Shown here: positions 8,530 to 18,268 of the stretch, one piece after another
How positions within the stretch are numbered: position 1 is the first letter of the stretch
Layout: every line of letters starts with the position of its first letter
DNA from: Prolixibacter sp. SD074
GTDB taxonomy: Bacteria; Bacteroidota; Bacteroidia; Bacteroidales; Prolixibacteraceae
DNA length: 64,000 bases
Assembly (NCBI RefSeq): GCF_009617895.1
Contig: NZ_BLAW01000001.1
Coordinates: forward strand, 3,773,001 to 3,837,000
Direction of reading: 5' to 3'
Translations under genes and position numbers: made by a program
Notes under the pieces: model-generated
What the model was told of the DNA's origin: nothing
Seen by the model: the letters and a program-made list of their open reading frames with translations, nothing else
The model's database searches: none

Positions 8530-9405
8530 TTAGGAATTCAGTCTGTCAAAAATGCCAATGATCCGCTCTAATTCCTTTGGATCGGAAAAAGGGATAACAA
8601 TTTTGCCTTTTCCTTTGTCATTTATTTTAAAATCGACACTGGTATTGAAGTATTTTTCCAGGTGTGTTTTCAATTCACCATATTCTTCAGGGAAACTTTG
8701 CACTTTCTTGGGTTTAGCGTTTCCTTCACCGTCGTCTGAATTGATTTTCCGAACGATTTCTTCCACTTTGCGTACCGAAAAATCATACTTAACGATTTGC
8801 TTGAAAATCATTACCTGCGTTTCCGGTTCGGCAATGTTTACTAAAGCACGGGCATGTCCCATGCTGATTTCCTGCTCACGAATACCTTTTTGGATAAGAG
8901 CGGGCAGACGCAACAAGCGCAGATAATTTGATACAGTGGAACGCTTTTTCCCAACACGCCCGCTCAGACTTTCCTGTGTAAGCTGGCACTCTTCAATAAG
9001 TCGCTGATAACTGAGGGCTACCTCAATTGCATCAAGGTCTTCACGCTGAATGTTTTCGACCAAAGCCAACTCCAGCATCTCTTCATCACCGGCTTCCCGG
9101 ACAAAGGCAGGAACCTTGTCCAAACCAGCAAGCTTCGCTGCCCTGAATCTCCGTTCTCCGGCGATGATTTGGTACTGGTCATCGTTTAATTTCCGAAGTG
9201 TTAATGGCTGAATAATTCCAATTTCGCGAATAGAACTTGCCAGTTCTTCGAGTGCGTCCTGGTCAAAATTAGTCCTGGGCTGAAACGGATTCGCCTGAAT
9301 TTTTGATAATTCAACTTCATTCGATACTGAGATTACTTCCTTTACCTGGTCGGCATCATCAATCAAAGCACCCAGTCCTCTTCCCAGAGCATTTCGTTTG
9401 GCCAT
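8530..9405 (-). CDS. parB: Chromosome partitioning protein ParB/Spo0J
   Basis: The 291-residue CTP-dependent DNA clamp has the N-terminal MAKRNALGRGLGALI peptide that contacts ParA, the ParB/Srx nucleotide-binding domain with NPFQPR and GERRFRAAKLAG (about residues 38-105), the helix-turn-helix around SGRVGKKRSTVSNYLRLL (about 145-165), and a C-terminal dimerisation domain. It loads at parS and spreads, organising the origin region with ParA and SMC. It follows parA by 33 bases. I found no perfect parS (TGTTTCACGTGAAACA) in the window. Confidence 0.96.
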   Translation of the reverse strand: MAKRNALGRGLGALIDDADQVKEVISVSNEVELSKIQANPFQPRTNFDQDALEELASSIREIGIIQPLTLRKLNDDQYQIIAGERRFRAAKLAGLDKVPAFVREAGDEEMLELALVENIQREDLDAIEVALSYQRLIEECQLTQESLSGRVGKKRSTVSNYLRLLRLPALIQKGIREQEISMGHARALVNIAEPETQVMIFKQIVKYDFSVRKVEEIVRKINSDDGEGNAKPKKVQSFPEEYGELKTHLEKYFNTSVDFKINDKGKGKIVIPFSDPKELERIIGIFDRLNS

Positions 9406-9438
9406 AATTCAGAAATTAAATAATGATTAGTGTTGATT

Positions 9439-10239
9439 TTATTGTTCGACAGCTTGTTTACTGTTGAGTTTTGTGATTTCGTTGTTTTGCAATAATTCAC
9501 GGGCCAGGTTCAGGTAGCTGACAGCACCTTTCGAACTGGCGTCGTATGAAATCGCCGGCACACCATAACTAGGAGCTTCCGACAACTTAATGTTCCGTGC
9601 AATAATGGTTTCGAAAACCATATCCTGAAAATGCCGTTTTACCTCTTCATAAACCTGGTTCGACAGATTGAGACGGGCATCGTACATTGTAAGAAGGAAT
9701 CCTTCAATTTCGAGTTGTTGATTTAACCGGTTTTGAATGATTTTAATGGTATTGAGCAGTTTCCCCAATCCTTCCAGCGCAAAGTACTCACACTGAACCG
9801 GGATGATTACTGAATCGGCAGCTGTTAATGCGTTCACCGTAATCAATCCGAGAGAAGGAGAACAGTCAATCAAAATAAAATCGTAATCATCGCGGACTTT
9901 CTCCAAAACATGTTTCATCACCATCTCTCTGTTTGGTCGGTTAAGCATCTCAATTTCTGCTCCAACCAAATCGATGTGTGACGGAAGAAGTTCAAGATTT
10001 TCTGTTTCTGTCTTCAGAATTGTCTTGTGCGGATCGACGTCGTCCACAATACATTCGTAAATGCTTGTGGTTACGTTGCGAACGTCGAATCCTACACCAG
10101 ATGTCGCGTTTGCCTGGGGGTCGGCATCGATAATCAGTACCTTCTGCTCCAGTACAGCAAGGCTTGCCGCAAGGTTGATAGCCGTAGTTGTTTTACCCAC
10201 GCCCCCCTTTTGGTTCGCTAATGCAATAATCTTTCCCAT
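9439..10239 (-). CDS. parA: Chromosome partitioning ATPase ParA/Soj
   Basis: The 266-residue ATPase has the deviant Walker A motif KGGVGKTTTAINLA at the N-terminus, LIIDADPQANATSG, and the Walker B-like FILIDCSPSLG. It lacks an N-terminal HTH, as in chromosomal Soj/ParA. ATP-bound dimers bind DNA non-specifically and are released by ParB, driving origin segregation. It is the first gene of a minus-strand operon parA-parB-DUF5683-mltD. The 269-base gap upstream (10240-10508) holds only its putative promoter. Confidence 0.97.
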   Translation of the reverse strand: MGKIIALANQKGGVGKTTTAINLAASLAVLEQKVLIIDADPQANATSGVGFDVRNVTTSIYECIVDDVDPHKTILKTETENLELLPSHIDLVGAEIEMLNRPNREMVMKHVLEKVRDDYDFILIDCSPSLGLITVNALTAADSVIIPVQCEYFALEGLGKLLNTIKIIQNRLNQQLEIEGFLLTMYDARLNLSNQVYEEVKRHFQDMVFETIIARNIKLSEAPSYGVPAISYDASSKGAVSYLNLARELLQNNEITKLNSKQAVEQ

Positions 10240-10268
10240 TACGTTTGTTTTGGATTAAGAATGTTCGT

Positions 10269-10276
10269 CAAATTTA
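10269..10276 (-). promoter_or_regulatory. -7 promoter element of the parA operon
   Basis: TAAATTTG on the minus strand (10276 to 10269) matches the TAnnTTTG box and would give a leader of about 20-25 bases before the parA start codon at 10239. The -33 region is only weakly similar (TTTAC near 10290). Confidence 0.45.
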
Positions 10277-10508
10277 AAAATTTACATGTAAACAGATAAA
10301 TGAAGAACGGAATTGCCGGTGGTTGATTGTTAATAACGCCCTCTTTATTAACAATTTTTTGAGAGGAGGGGAATGGTGGTCTTGATAATATTCAGTTATA
10401 CAGCGAATAAACAATTCAATTTTGCGCGTGGAACGTTGATAAATTTTCTGTGTGGAACATCAGTGCCGTTGATGTGATATTCATTATCCTAACTTTTAAA
10501 AGGAAGGC

Positions 10509-13001
10509 CTACATCGGATCTACATCGGTGTTGATTTGGACTCCGGAATTTCCCGGTTGGGTTTTGACTTCCTCCAGGATTTCCTGCAGTTTTTTCTTGG
10601 CACTGACGATGGAAATTTCACGTTCAATTTTTAGCCAGAATTGTTTGATATACCAGTTTTGTATTCGGTTAATTACCGGATCCTCCGGTCCCAAGACACG
10701 ACTACGGAAAGAACGTTTCAGCCTGGTCGCCAGTTGATTGGCAATTCGTTCCACTTCGCGCTTGTCGCGATGTTTCAGCGCCAGGCCGATCAAACGGTAG
10801 TAAGGGGGATATTTGAAATGCTTTCGCTCGGCCAGCTGTCCTTTATACATTCCTTGATAATCATTTTCGATAACTTGCTGAATGATGTGATGGTCTGGTT
10901 CAGATGTCTGAATAATTACTTTTCCCTGACGATATTTCCGGCCTGCACGACCGCTCACTTGCGCCATTAGTTGGTAACTGCGTTCGTAAGCTCTGAAATC
11001 AGGGTAATTGAGCAGGTTGTCGGCATTTAGAATTCCGACTACACTAACGTTCTGAAAATCGAGTCCTTTGGTAACCATTTGTGTGCCAATCAGGATATCG
11101 ATTTTCCCTGAATCATAATCGTGAATAATCTTCTCAAATGATTTTCGTGCCCGGGTTGTATCTAAATCCATGCGGGTGACCCGGGCTTCCGGGAAAATAA
11201 GGGAGACTTCGTCTTCAATCTTTTCGGTCCCGAACCCTTTGGTGTTAATTTCATTGCTACCGCAGGCCTGGCAATTGGTTGGGTGATGAATGGTATACCC
11301 ACAATAATGACAAACCAGCGAATTGTTGTGTTTGTGGTAGGTCAGGCTAACATCGCAATGTTTGCATTTGGGAACCCAGCCACATGTTTTACATTCGATG
11401 AACGGAGCAAAACCACGACGATTCTGGAACAAAATAACCTGCTCATTTGCTTCCAGGGCTTTTTCAATCTCTTCGAAAAGCAATGGAGTAAAGTGTCCCC
11501 GCATCTGCTTTCGCTTGTAGGCATCCCTGAGATCGGCCGTAAGAATTTTTGGCAATTCAATTTGCTGAAAACGTTCCGACAGTTCTACCAATCCATATTT
11601 TCCCGAAAGGGCATTGAAGTACGATTCGATAGCGGGTGTGGCAGTACCCAATAAAACACGGGCACCTGTCAGATGGCTTAAGACGATAGCCGCATCCCGA
11701 GCATGGTAACGCGGGGCCGGATCGAACTGCTTATAGGAATTTTCGTGCTCCTCATCCACAATGATTAATCCGGGGGACCGGTATGGAAGAAAGACGGAAG
11801 AACGGGCACCGATAATAACCTGGTATTGGTTCTCGTCGGATTCCGGATCGAAATTGAGCACTTTGTTCCAGATTTCCACCCGTTCGGCATCGTTGAAACG
11901 GCTGTGGTAAATTCCGGCTTTATCGCCAAAAACCTGTTTCAGCCGCTGTACAATTTGAGTCGTCAGCGCAATTTCGGGGAGGAGGTATAAAACCTGTTTG
12001 TTCTCCCGTATGTATTTTTCGATTAGTCGGATGTATATCTCTGTCTTTCCGCTGGAAGTCACTCCATGCAGTAACGTAACCTGTTTCTCCTCCAGGTTTT
12101 GCTCAATTTCGGCGTATGCCTTTTCTTGTGCCTGGCTTAATTCAAATCCTTCCCGGATGTTTCCGGCGTATTGGCTGAGGCGGTCGATCCGTCTTTCAGT
12201 AAGTTCAAATACTCCCTTTTTTATAAGTGTATTCAGCGTAGCGGTAGTTGTTCCTACTTTTGCCAGCAGATTTTTTTTGCTGTATTCCCGAATAGCCTCT
12301 TCATTTCCGAACCGGGTGTATTCCAGGAACCGCATCAGCAATTCCTGCTGTTTGGGCGCACGGGACAAATCATCAACCAGTTCTGTCAACCGGCTTTTGC
12401 CGGAATACTCTTCTGCCAGTCGAATATAGGTCTCTGTCCTGGGTTTGTAGCTGGAACGTAGCGACTCTTCTACTGAGATAGCGCCACGGTTTAATAGTGA
12501 CTTGATGACCGAATAAGCATTGCCTTTTTGGTCAGTACGGTTCAGGTCCGAAACTGACGATATTTTCCGGTTACGGAGGAAGGTTAAAATAAGACGCTCC
12601 CGGGAAGACAAGTTGTTTTTATCTTCCTCAAATTCCGGATTGAAAATAACCCTTGTTTCACTTTCCAGTTTTAATCCGGACGGAAGAGCTGCTTTCATTA
12701 CTTCGCCCAACGAACAGTGATAGTAAGAGGCAATCCATTCCCAAAATTCGAACAATTCCGGATGAATGACTGGTTGTTTGTCCAGCACTGTTTCAATGGA
12801 TTTGATCTCATAGCCCGATGGTTCTTCGTTGTGGATTCGGTGAACCAATGCGGAATAGAACTTTTTCTTTCCAAACTGAACAATGACGCGCACCCCCGGC
12901 TGTAGCTTACCATTCATCCCTTCCGGAACCGAATAGGTAAATTTCCCCGGTAACGGAAGTGGGAGGATAACATCGACAAAGTGTTGAGGGTGGTGTACCA
13001 T
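10509..13001 (-). CDS. priA: Primosomal protein N' (replication restart helicase)
   Basis: PriA is a 3'-to-5' superfamily 2 helicase that reloads DnaB at stalled forks. The protein (about 830 residues) has an N-terminal 3'-binding domain (VDVILPLPLPGKFTYSVP), Walker A GVTSSGKTEIY, the DEEH box (VDEEHENSYK), GTATPAIES, the zinc-binding cysteine cluster (CKTCGWVPKCKHC ... CHYC ... CQAC) and motif VSGRAGR. The open frame extends eight codons upstream to 13025, but the ATG at 13001 (MVHHPQHFVDV) fits the family start better. The gene is transcribed alone. Confidence 0.95.
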   Translation of the reverse strand: MVHHPQHFVDVILPLPLPGKFTYSVPEGMNGKLQPGVRVIVQFGKKKFYSALVHRIHNEEPSGYEIKSIETVLDKQPVIHPELFEFWEWIASYYHCSLGEVMKAALPSGLKLESETRVIFNPEFEEDKNNLSSRERLILTFLRNRKISSVSDLNRTDQKGNAYSVIKSLLNRGAISVEESLRSSYKPRTETYIRLAEEYSGKSRLTELVDDLSRAPKQQELLMRFLEYTRFGNEEAIREYSKKNLLAKVGTTTATLNTLIKKGVFELTERRIDRLSQYAGNIREGFELSQAQEKAYAEIEQNLEEKQVTLLHGVTSSGKTEIYIRLIEKYIRENKQVLYLLPEIALTTQIVQRLKQVFGDKAGIYHSRFNDAERVEIWNKVLNFDPESDENQYQVIIGARSSVFLPYRSPGLIIVDEEHENSYKQFDPAPRYHARDAAIVLSHLTGARVLLGTATPAIESYFNALSGKYGLVELSERFQQIELPKILTADLRDAYKRKQMRGHFTPLLFEEIEKALEANEQVILFQNRRGFAPFIECKTCGWVPKCKHCDVSLTYHKHNNSLVCHYCGYTIHHPTNCQACGSNEINTKGFGTEKIEDEVSLIFPEARVTRMDLDTTRARKSFEKIIHDYDSGKIDILIGTQMVTKGLDFQNVSVVGILNADNLLNYPDFRAYERSYQLMAQVSGRAGRKYRQGKVIIQTSEPDHHIIQQVIENDYQGMYKGQLAERKHFKYPPYYRLIGLALKHRDKREVERIANQLATRLKRSFRSRVLGPEDPVINRIQNWYIKQFWLKIEREISIVSAKKKLQEILEEVKTQPGNSGVQINTDVDPM

Positions 13002-13048
13002 TGATGCAAAAACAGTTTGAAGCAAAACTAATTGATTTCCCTAAAGAA

Positions 13049-13073
13049 CAAAAAAGCCGGAGAAAACTCCGGC
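13049..13073 (-). terminator. Intrinsic terminator of pfkA
   Basis: On the minus strand, GCCGGAG (13073-13067), loop TTTT, CTCCGGC (13062-13056) is followed by a T6 tract. It lies about 30 bases past the pfkA stop and before the priA start. Confidence 0.85.
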
Positions 13074-13104
13074 TGATGTGTATATATTTTCAGATGTGAC
13101 AAAA

Positions 13105-14130
13105 TTAAATAGAGAGCATTCGCAGTACTCTTAGCAGGTGTTGGTTGATCGATTTTTCGTTTTTGATGGCTTTATTGAAAGGTACATGAACAATTTCATC
13201 GAATTCAATACCCACCATCACACTTTTCTGATCGTCGAGAAGCGCTTCAATTGCAGCAACGCCCAGCCGGCTGGCCAGGATACGATCGGAAGCGGTTGGC
13301 GAACCACCGCGCTGTACGTGGCCTAAAACGGTTACACGAACATCGTATTGCGGATATTTCCTTTCAATTTTTGAAGCGATACTAAAAGCACCGCCAGCTT
13401 TATCGCCTTCAGCCACTAAAACGATGGATGACTTTTTATTTTTATGGTATCCTGTTTCGATGTAGGTTTCCAGCGTTCCAATGTCAGTATCAAACTCGGG
13501 AATCAGAACAGCCTCTGAACCGGCGGCAATTCCACCATTCAAGGCCAGGAAACCGGCATCGCGGCCCATTACTTCGATGAAGAAAAGACGTTCGTGAGCA
13601 GTTGCCGTATCACGAATTTTATCGACTGCCTGAACGATGGTGTTAAGTGCCGTATCGTAACCGATGGTGAAATCAGTTCCGAACAGGTCGTTGTCGATGG
13701 TTCCGGGTACACCGATGATGGGGAAATTGAATTCCTGGGCGAAGATACGGGCGCCAGTAAAGGTTCCGTCACCACCGATAGCCACCAGGGCATCGATGTT
13801 TTCTTCCTTCAGGTTTTGATAAGCCTTTTCGCGTCCTTCTTTGGTCATGAACTCCTTACTCCGGGCCGATTTTAAAATAGTACCGCCCAACTGAATGATG
13901 TTGCTCACATCACCGGATTTCATGGTCTGAAAATTCTTGTTGATCATTCCCTTATAGCCATAGTAAATTCCGACTATTTCGCGGCCAAAATAAATGGCGC
14001 TTCGGGTTACCGCACGAATGGCGGCATTCATTCCGGGAGCGTCACCGCCCGATGTTAAAACGGCTATTTTTTTAATGCGACAGTCGTTGTACATATCGGG
14101 GGCAGGCATGCTGAGAATATTCTCCTTCAT
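13105..14130 (-). CDS. pfkA: ATP-dependent 6-phosphofructokinase
   Basis: This 341-residue enzyme phosphorylates fructose 6-phosphate to fructose 1,6-bisphosphate in glycolysis. It has the ATP-binding [24 protein letters not shown], the catalytic [20 protein letters not shown] region with its essential Asp residues, [12 protein letters not shown] and [14 protein letters not shown]. The open frame runs upstream to 14253 into ispH, but the ATG at 14130 ([11 protein letters not shown]) avoids the overlap and suits the family length (an ATG at 14109 is also possible). It is 88 bases downstream of ispH in the porQ-cmk-ispH-pfkA series. Confidence 0.95.
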   Translation of the reverse strand: MKENILSMPAPDMYNDCRIKKIAVLTSGGDAPGMNAAIRAVTRSAIYFGREIVGIYYGYKGMINKNFQTMKSGDVSNIIQLGGTILKSARSKEFMTKEGREKAYQNLKEENIDALVAIGGDGTFTGARIFAQEFNFPIIGVPGTIDNDLFGTDFTIGYDTALNTIVQAVDKIRDTATAHERLFFIEVMGRDAGFLALNGGIAAGSEAVLIPEFDTDIGTLETYIETGYHKNKKSSIVLVAEGDKAGGAFSIASKIERKYPQYDVRVTVLGHVQRGGSPTASDRILASRLGVAAIEALLDDQKSVMVGIEFDEIVHVPFNKAIKNEKSINQHLLRVLRMLSI

Positions 14131-14218
14131 TTTGTAGAAATTTGAATTTGAGCCAAAAGTAACGTTTATGACGACTTCACACCAACACCCTATGTTTAAT
14201 TTATTATAAATAAAATCA

Positions 14219-15073
14219 CTATTTCGTGAGTGTCCTGGCCCTCTCAGCCACATCTTCCATCAAATGCCAGGGGGTGGAAGTGGCTCCGCAGATACCAACT
14301 TTTTCGATATTTTGAAACCATTCCGCTTCCAGTTCTTCCGGAGACGAAATGAATTTTGAATTTGGATTGGTTTCCTTGCTGATTCTGTACAACATTTTTC
14401 CGTTAGAGCTTTTTCGTCCGCTGACAAACAGGATTAAATCAAAACGGCGGGCAAATTCCCTGATACCGGGAACACGGTTGGAAACCTGCCGACAAAGCGT
14501 ATCGTGAATGATGACGTCGGTACCCCGCTGTTTAATCTCTTCAGCCAGTTTGTAAAAGCCATCCATGTCTTTCGTGGTTTGGGAGAAAAGCTCTACCGGG
14601 CGATTGAAGTCAATGCTGTCTAAATCATCGGCGGATTCGATGACAACTGCTTTATTATTCGTTTGGCCTACCAAACCATTTACTTCAGCATGTCCTTTCC
14701 GTCCGTAAATGACTACTTGTCCGCTACGTGCTTCCTGTTCAGTCTGGCCTTTTCTGACTCTGTCCTGTAGTTTCAATACGACGGGGCAGGTGGCGTCTAA
14801 CAGGGTGATGTTGTTTTTACGGGCATGTTCATAAGTGGAAGGTGGTTCACCGTGGGCGCGAAGCAGCACAGTACAGTCTTTTAACTGAAAAAACTGGCCG
14901 TGATCAATGGTAATTAAGCCCTTCCGGGAAAGGCGTTCCACTTCTGCATTATTGTGAACGATATCTCCAAGGCAATACAGACTTTCCTGGGTTTCCAGTG
15001 TTTTTTCTGCTTTCTGAACCGCGTTCACCACGCCAAAGCAAAATCCCGATTTGCTGTCAATCTCAATTTCCAT
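14219..15073 (-). CDS. ispH: 4-hydroxy-3-methylbut-2-enyl diphosphate reductase
   Basis: IspH (LytB) makes IPP and DMAPP from HMBPP in the last step of the MEP isoprenoid pathway, using a 4Fe-4S cluster. The 284-residue protein keeps the three cluster cysteines in SGFCFGVV (about residue 12), LLDATCPVV (about 96) and [10 protein letters not shown] (about 194), and the LRAHGEPP loop. Near its end it has [16 protein letters not shown]. Its start overlaps the 3' end of cmk by 11 bases, indicating coupling; this cmk-ispH junction is common in Bacteroidota. Confidence 0.95.
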   Translation of the reverse strand: MEIEIDSKSGFCFGVVNAVQKAEKTLETQESLYCLGDIVHNNAEVERLSRKGLITIDHGQFFQLKDCTVLLRAHGEPPSTYEHARKNNITLLDATCPVVLKLQDRVRKGQTEQEARSGQVVIYGRKGHAEVNGLVGQTNNKAVVIESADDLDSIDFNRPVELFSQTTKDMDGFYKLAEEIKQRGTDVIIHDTLCRQVSNRVPGIREFARRFDLILFVSGRKSSNGKMLYRISKETNPNSKFISSPEELEAEWFQNIEKVGICGATSTPWHLMEDVAERARTLTK

Positions 15074-15770
15074 TGCGGTTCAATCTTTCCATTACTTTCT
15101 CATATGCCCAGTCCAGTTGTTCATCTGGTGTAACATAGCTGTTGTCTAGAACTATAGCATCGTCCGCTTTTCTGAGTGGACTCTCTTCCCGGTTCTCATC
15201 AATGTAGTCGCGCTCAATTACATTGGCTTTTATCTCTCCAAATGAAATGTCTTCGCCTTTGGCTTTTAGCTCGTGGTAACGGCGTTGGGCCCTCACTTCC
15301 GGTGATGCCGTCATGTAAATCTTCAGTTCGGCATCAGGGAAAACCACTGTTCCGATGTCACGGCCATCCATGACGATCCCTTTCTCCATGCCCATTCCCT
15401 GTTGCAGGGCCACTAAATGTTTTCGCACTTCGCTAATGGTAGCAACCGGGCTGACATTCCGGGAAACCGGCAACTGTCTGATTTCTTCTTCTACGTTTTC
15501 GCCGTTGAGGTAAGTTTCGCTTTCCCCGGTAACTTTATTATATCGAAAAGTAATTTTAATCTGATGGAGTTGTGCTGTTAGTTCGGCTTCATCTACTTTG
15601 CCGTTGGCAATTAAATTGTTGCGAAGGCCGTAAAGGGTAACAGCACGGTACATGGCACCTGTATCGATGTAAGCATAATTCAATCGTGATGCCAGCGCTT
15701 TGGCCAGCGTGCTTTTACCGCAGGAGGAGTGGCCATCGACAGCGATGACTATTTTCTTATTTTCAGGCAT
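15063..15770 (-). CDS. cmk: Cytidylate kinase
   Basis: The 235-residue (d)CMP kinase has the P-loop GHSSCGKSTLAKALA, the LNYAYIDTGAMYRAVT substrate segment, VSPVATISEVR, GIVMDGRDIGTVVFPDA and the lid region RAQRRYHEL. It phosphorylates CMP and dCMP. A much longer open frame runs upstream to 16067 across porQ in another frame, but the ATG at 15770 (MPENKKIVIAVDG) is the natural start. It lies 67 bases downstream of porQ and overlaps ispH. Confidence 0.96.
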   Translation of the reverse strand: MPENKKIVIAVDGHSSCGKSTLAKALASRLNYAYIDTGAMYRAVTLYGLRNNLIANGKVDEAELTAQLHQIKITFRYNKVTGESETYLNGENVEEEIRQLPVSRNVSPVATISEVRKHLVALQQGMGMEKGIVMDGRDIGTVVFPDAELKIYMTASPEVRAQRRYHELKAKGEDISFGEIKANVIERDYIDENREESPLRKADDAIVLDNSYVTPDEQLDWAYEKVMERLNRNGN

Positions 15771-15837
15771 GTTGTTCTCGGTTTGCAGGGCAAAGATAAG
15801 TTTCTTGATGAAGAAACGGAATGGAATATCTGCTGAA

Positions 15838-16866
15838 TCAAGGGAGGAATTGGGAAAGGTTGGTACTGATGGAGAAATGATGTGACGCACCGGCAATGTG
15901 ATACGAGGCAAGTCCGTAGCCCAGGTTAAATTTAGAAACGCGAACGCCAAATCCGGCAGAAAAGCCAACCATTCCCGGGCGAGACTCGACCGACAGTTCT
16001 TTTCTCCGTTGGTGGTTGTAGCCAAGGCGAATCGTGAAATTTTTACTGGGCAGCAATTCTGCACCAAAGATGAGGTGCCGCATCACTTTGGAAATACCAC
16101 TCTCGGAAGTTGTACCCGTTAATGGCGAGGTTGTCGTTCCTGAAGTCGTTTCATTGTAGGTTAAATTCCAGTTGGTAAGATGATGCGCCGTAACCATGAG
16201 CCGGAACGGTGCATGTTCCAGTCGTTTTGAAAATCCAAACTGCAAGTCGAATGGGAGTTTTTCGTAATTCCCATCCTGGTAATACGTTGTGATTTGTGTG
16301 CCGATATTTTTGGCCACCAATGCAATGGTGGATTGATTATCCCGTCCGGAAAGGATAAGCCCGGCATCCACCGCTAATCCAAATGAATGATACGTTTCGA
16401 GAACCGAATAAATAGGTTTGATGTTGATTCCTCCGCGCAAGCGGGGCGTTATCTGTTTTGCCCAGTAAATGTTCAAAGCGTACTCGGCTGCCCGGAAGGT
16501 TCCGGTAATGGCGCCGTCTTCGCGGGCTTCGATGAATTTTCCGTAGTCGATGAAATGGATGCCGGTAGCTACTGTCCCGATTTTGTTGAGGTGCCAGGCA
16601 TAGGATGCATAACCGAACTTGATGTCCGAAAAATAATCCACATAATTCAGGACAAGTTGATTGCGCATCGTGTCTCGCAACAATGCCGGATTATGAAAAA
16701 CCAGGTCTAAATCATTATCGTCCAATGCTACCTGATAGCCCCCAAGAGCCGCAGATCGGGCAGATGTTGTCAAGTCCAGAAAACGATATGTTCCTTCACC
16801 GCCTACCTGGCCATGTGCCATCCGGGATGCAAGAAGTAATAATACAATTAGTAGTCTGGTTTTCAC
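15838..16866 (-). CDS. porQ: Type IX secretion system protein PorQ
   Basis: The 342-residue protein has a signal peptide (MKTRLLIVLLLLASRMAHGQ), then the typical start GGEGTYRFLDLTTSARSAALGG and NPALL, as in PorQ and related outer-membrane beta-barrels of the PorV/PorP type. PorQ works with PorU, PorV and PorZ in the attachment complex that cleaves the C-terminal sorting signal of T9SS cargo. It supports the view that the subtilase at the window start is a T9SS client. It leads the porQ-cmk-ispH-pfkA gene series. Confidence 0.88.
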   Translation of the reverse strand: MKTRLLIVLLLLASRMAHGQVGGEGTYRFLDLTTSARSAALGGYQVALDDNDLDLVFHNPALLRDTMRNQLVLNYVDYFSDIKFGYASYAWHLNKIGTVATGIHFIDYGKFIEAREDGAITGTFRAAEYALNIYWAKQITPRLRGGINIKPIYSVLETYHSFGLAVDAGLILSGRDNQSTIALVAKNIGTQITTYYQDGNYEKLPFDLQFGFSKRLEHAPFRLMVTAHHLTNWNLTYNETTSGTTTSPLTGTTSESGISKVMRHLIFGAELLPSKNFTIRLGYNHQRRKELSVESRPGMVGFSAGFGVRVSKFNLGYGLASYHIAGASHHFSISTNLSQFLP

Positions 16867-16957
16867 GTAAGCCTGAATTATTCGTGTCTGTTAGCAGTCG
16901 TTCCCTTCCGGGAAACCACAATGATTATGCTAAGATATGTTTTTTGAGGCAGTCGAA

Positions 16958-17110
16958 TTACTGGAATGCCTCGTCGTGCAAACGAGCTACGACACTATCG
17001 AGCTGTTTGGGTTTCTTTTTTCTCATCTGGGCGAAAAACTTGCGGGTCTGCACCTCATTGCGCCGGGACAGTTTCCGGGCACTCTTCGCGTTTACTTCAA
17101 TGTACTTCAT
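16958..17110 (-). pseudogene. Short remnant resembling the N-terminus of a YkgJ-family (CxxCxxCC) protein
   Basis: This unlisted ORF of 50 codons starts with ATG at 17110, overlapping the end of the EamA transporter gene by 14 bases. It reads MKYIEVNAKSARKL...KKKPKQLDSVVARLHDEAFQ and then TAA. In YkgJ-type cysteine-cluster proteins a similar basic helix and a LHxEAF segment directly precede IDCLxCANCC. Here reading past the stop gives FDCLKKHILA and a second stop, so the cysteine cluster is missing. I infer a truncated, probably non-functional relic. A real small basic protein is possible. Confidence 0.45.
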
Positions 17111-18044
17111 CCTGAATATTCTTATACGCTTTTTTTCTGATCTTCATTTGTGCCAGGAATAAGCCGGCAATCACAATCGAAATTCCGGTCATTTTTTGGA
17201 GCGAGAGTGTTTCTCCCAGAATCAGCCAGGCAAAAATTGCCGTAAATACCGGAATGCTATTCATAAAAATATTGGCTTTGTTGATTCCTAATTTTCCCAC
17301 ACTGTAGGTGAAAAACAGGAAAGCAAAACCCGAAGCAAAAATAGCAAGTTTCAGTATCGCGATAAGCGAATCGACATTGGCCGGCGTATGTATGAAACTC
17401 TTCATTTCGAATGTCAACCAAAAAGGCAGAAAGTAGAAAATACCAATAAAGCTTTGGTACGTTACAATGCTGGTCGTGTTATATTTTTTTGTCAGTCCTT
17501 TCAGAACAACAGTATAGCCGATGGTGGCCGCCACAGCAACAAACTCCAGTGCAATTCCCAATATTGAAGCCGATAGATTTTCGGAAGTGTCGAGAACAAC
17601 CACGGTTACCCCGGCAAAGGAAAGGATGATTCCGAAAAAGGCGCGGACCGATATTTTTTCTCCGTGAAAACGGAATGCAGCCAGTGGTGAAAACAGGGGA
17701 ATGGTCGCTACAATGACAGCTGCAACGGTACTGGCAGCATATTTCAGGCTAAAACTTTCGCCCATGAAATAGAGGAAGGGTTCGAAAAAGGCGAGCAGGA
17801 TAAATGCTTTCCAGTCTTTCCGTTCAGGTTTCATTAACCTGCCTGTTAGTTTGGTATAGGCAAACAAAAGCACAGTGGCAATTACCAATCTGAAAAATAC
17901 GGTGGTCAGCGGGCCATATGCCTGGTAAACAATTTTTACCCACACAAAGGAAATGGCCCAGAAAGCCATTGCCATAGTAACGGCCAGATAGACAACTATC
18001 TTGTTTTTCACAGTTTTTGCATTTTGAACCGCAAATGTATCCAT
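17097..18044 (-). CDS. EamA/DMT-family transporter
   Basis: The 315-residue integral membrane protein has about ten hydrophobic helices in two EamA repeats (about residues 14-145 and 160-300), with the repeat signatures FWAISFVWVK and FRLVIATVLLF in the first, and the FTAIFAWLILGETLS segment in the second. Drug/metabolite-family proteins usually export amino acids, purines or other small metabolites; the substrate cannot be told from sequence. It ends in an overlap with the small remnant at 16958-17110. Confidence 0.9.
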   Translation of the reverse strand: MDTFAVQNAKTVKNKIVVYLAVTMAMAFWAISFVWVKIVYQAYGPLTTVFFRLVIATVLLFAYTKLTGRLMKPERKDWKAFILLAFFEPFLYFMGESFSLKYAASTVAAVIVATIPLFSPLAAFRFHGEKISVRAFFGIILSFAGVTVVVLDTSENLSASILGIALEFVAVAATIGYTVVLKGLTKKYNTTSIVTYQSFIGIFYFLPFWLTFEMKSFIHTPANVDSLIAILKLAIFASGFAFLFFTYSVGKLGINKANIFMNSIPVFTAIFAWLILGETLSLQKMTGISIVIAGLFLAQMKIRKKAYKNIQDEVH

Positions 18045-18233
18045 ATTTTTACAAGCGATCCAAGATAGTAATCAGTTTATTGATAACTGAAAATTGGCAG
18101 TGACTCAGGGGGGAAATTTTTTTAAAACCAGCCGAATTCAGGAATCTTGCTTAGTGGGTTCTTTTAAGTGATAAAAGCATTTTCAGGGGAAATCCACGAA
18201 AGAAAAAAGTACAGCTTCAAGAAAGGGGATAAA

Positions 18234-18257
18234 AAAACCGGGCTTTTGCCCGGTTTT
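18234..18257 (-). terminator. Intrinsic terminator after the T9SS-domain fragment
   Basis: CCGGGC at 18238-18243 and GCCCGG at 18248-18253 form a stem with loop TTTT; on the minus strand a T7 tract follows (18237-18231). It sits just after the stop of the fragment at 18269, as if it once ended a longer secreted-protein gene. Confidence 0.75.
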
Positions 18258-18268
18258 GGTGGAAAGCT

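Noticed and set aside
8530-10239. parS site near parAB
   Set aside because: I searched for TGTTTCACGTGAAACA-like palindromes in this region and found no acceptable match. Absence by eye is not proof.
15771-16067. N-terminal extension of 99 codons on cytidylate kinase
   Set aside because: It overlaps the 3' part of porQ in another frame. The family start is at 15770, directly before the P-loop strand.
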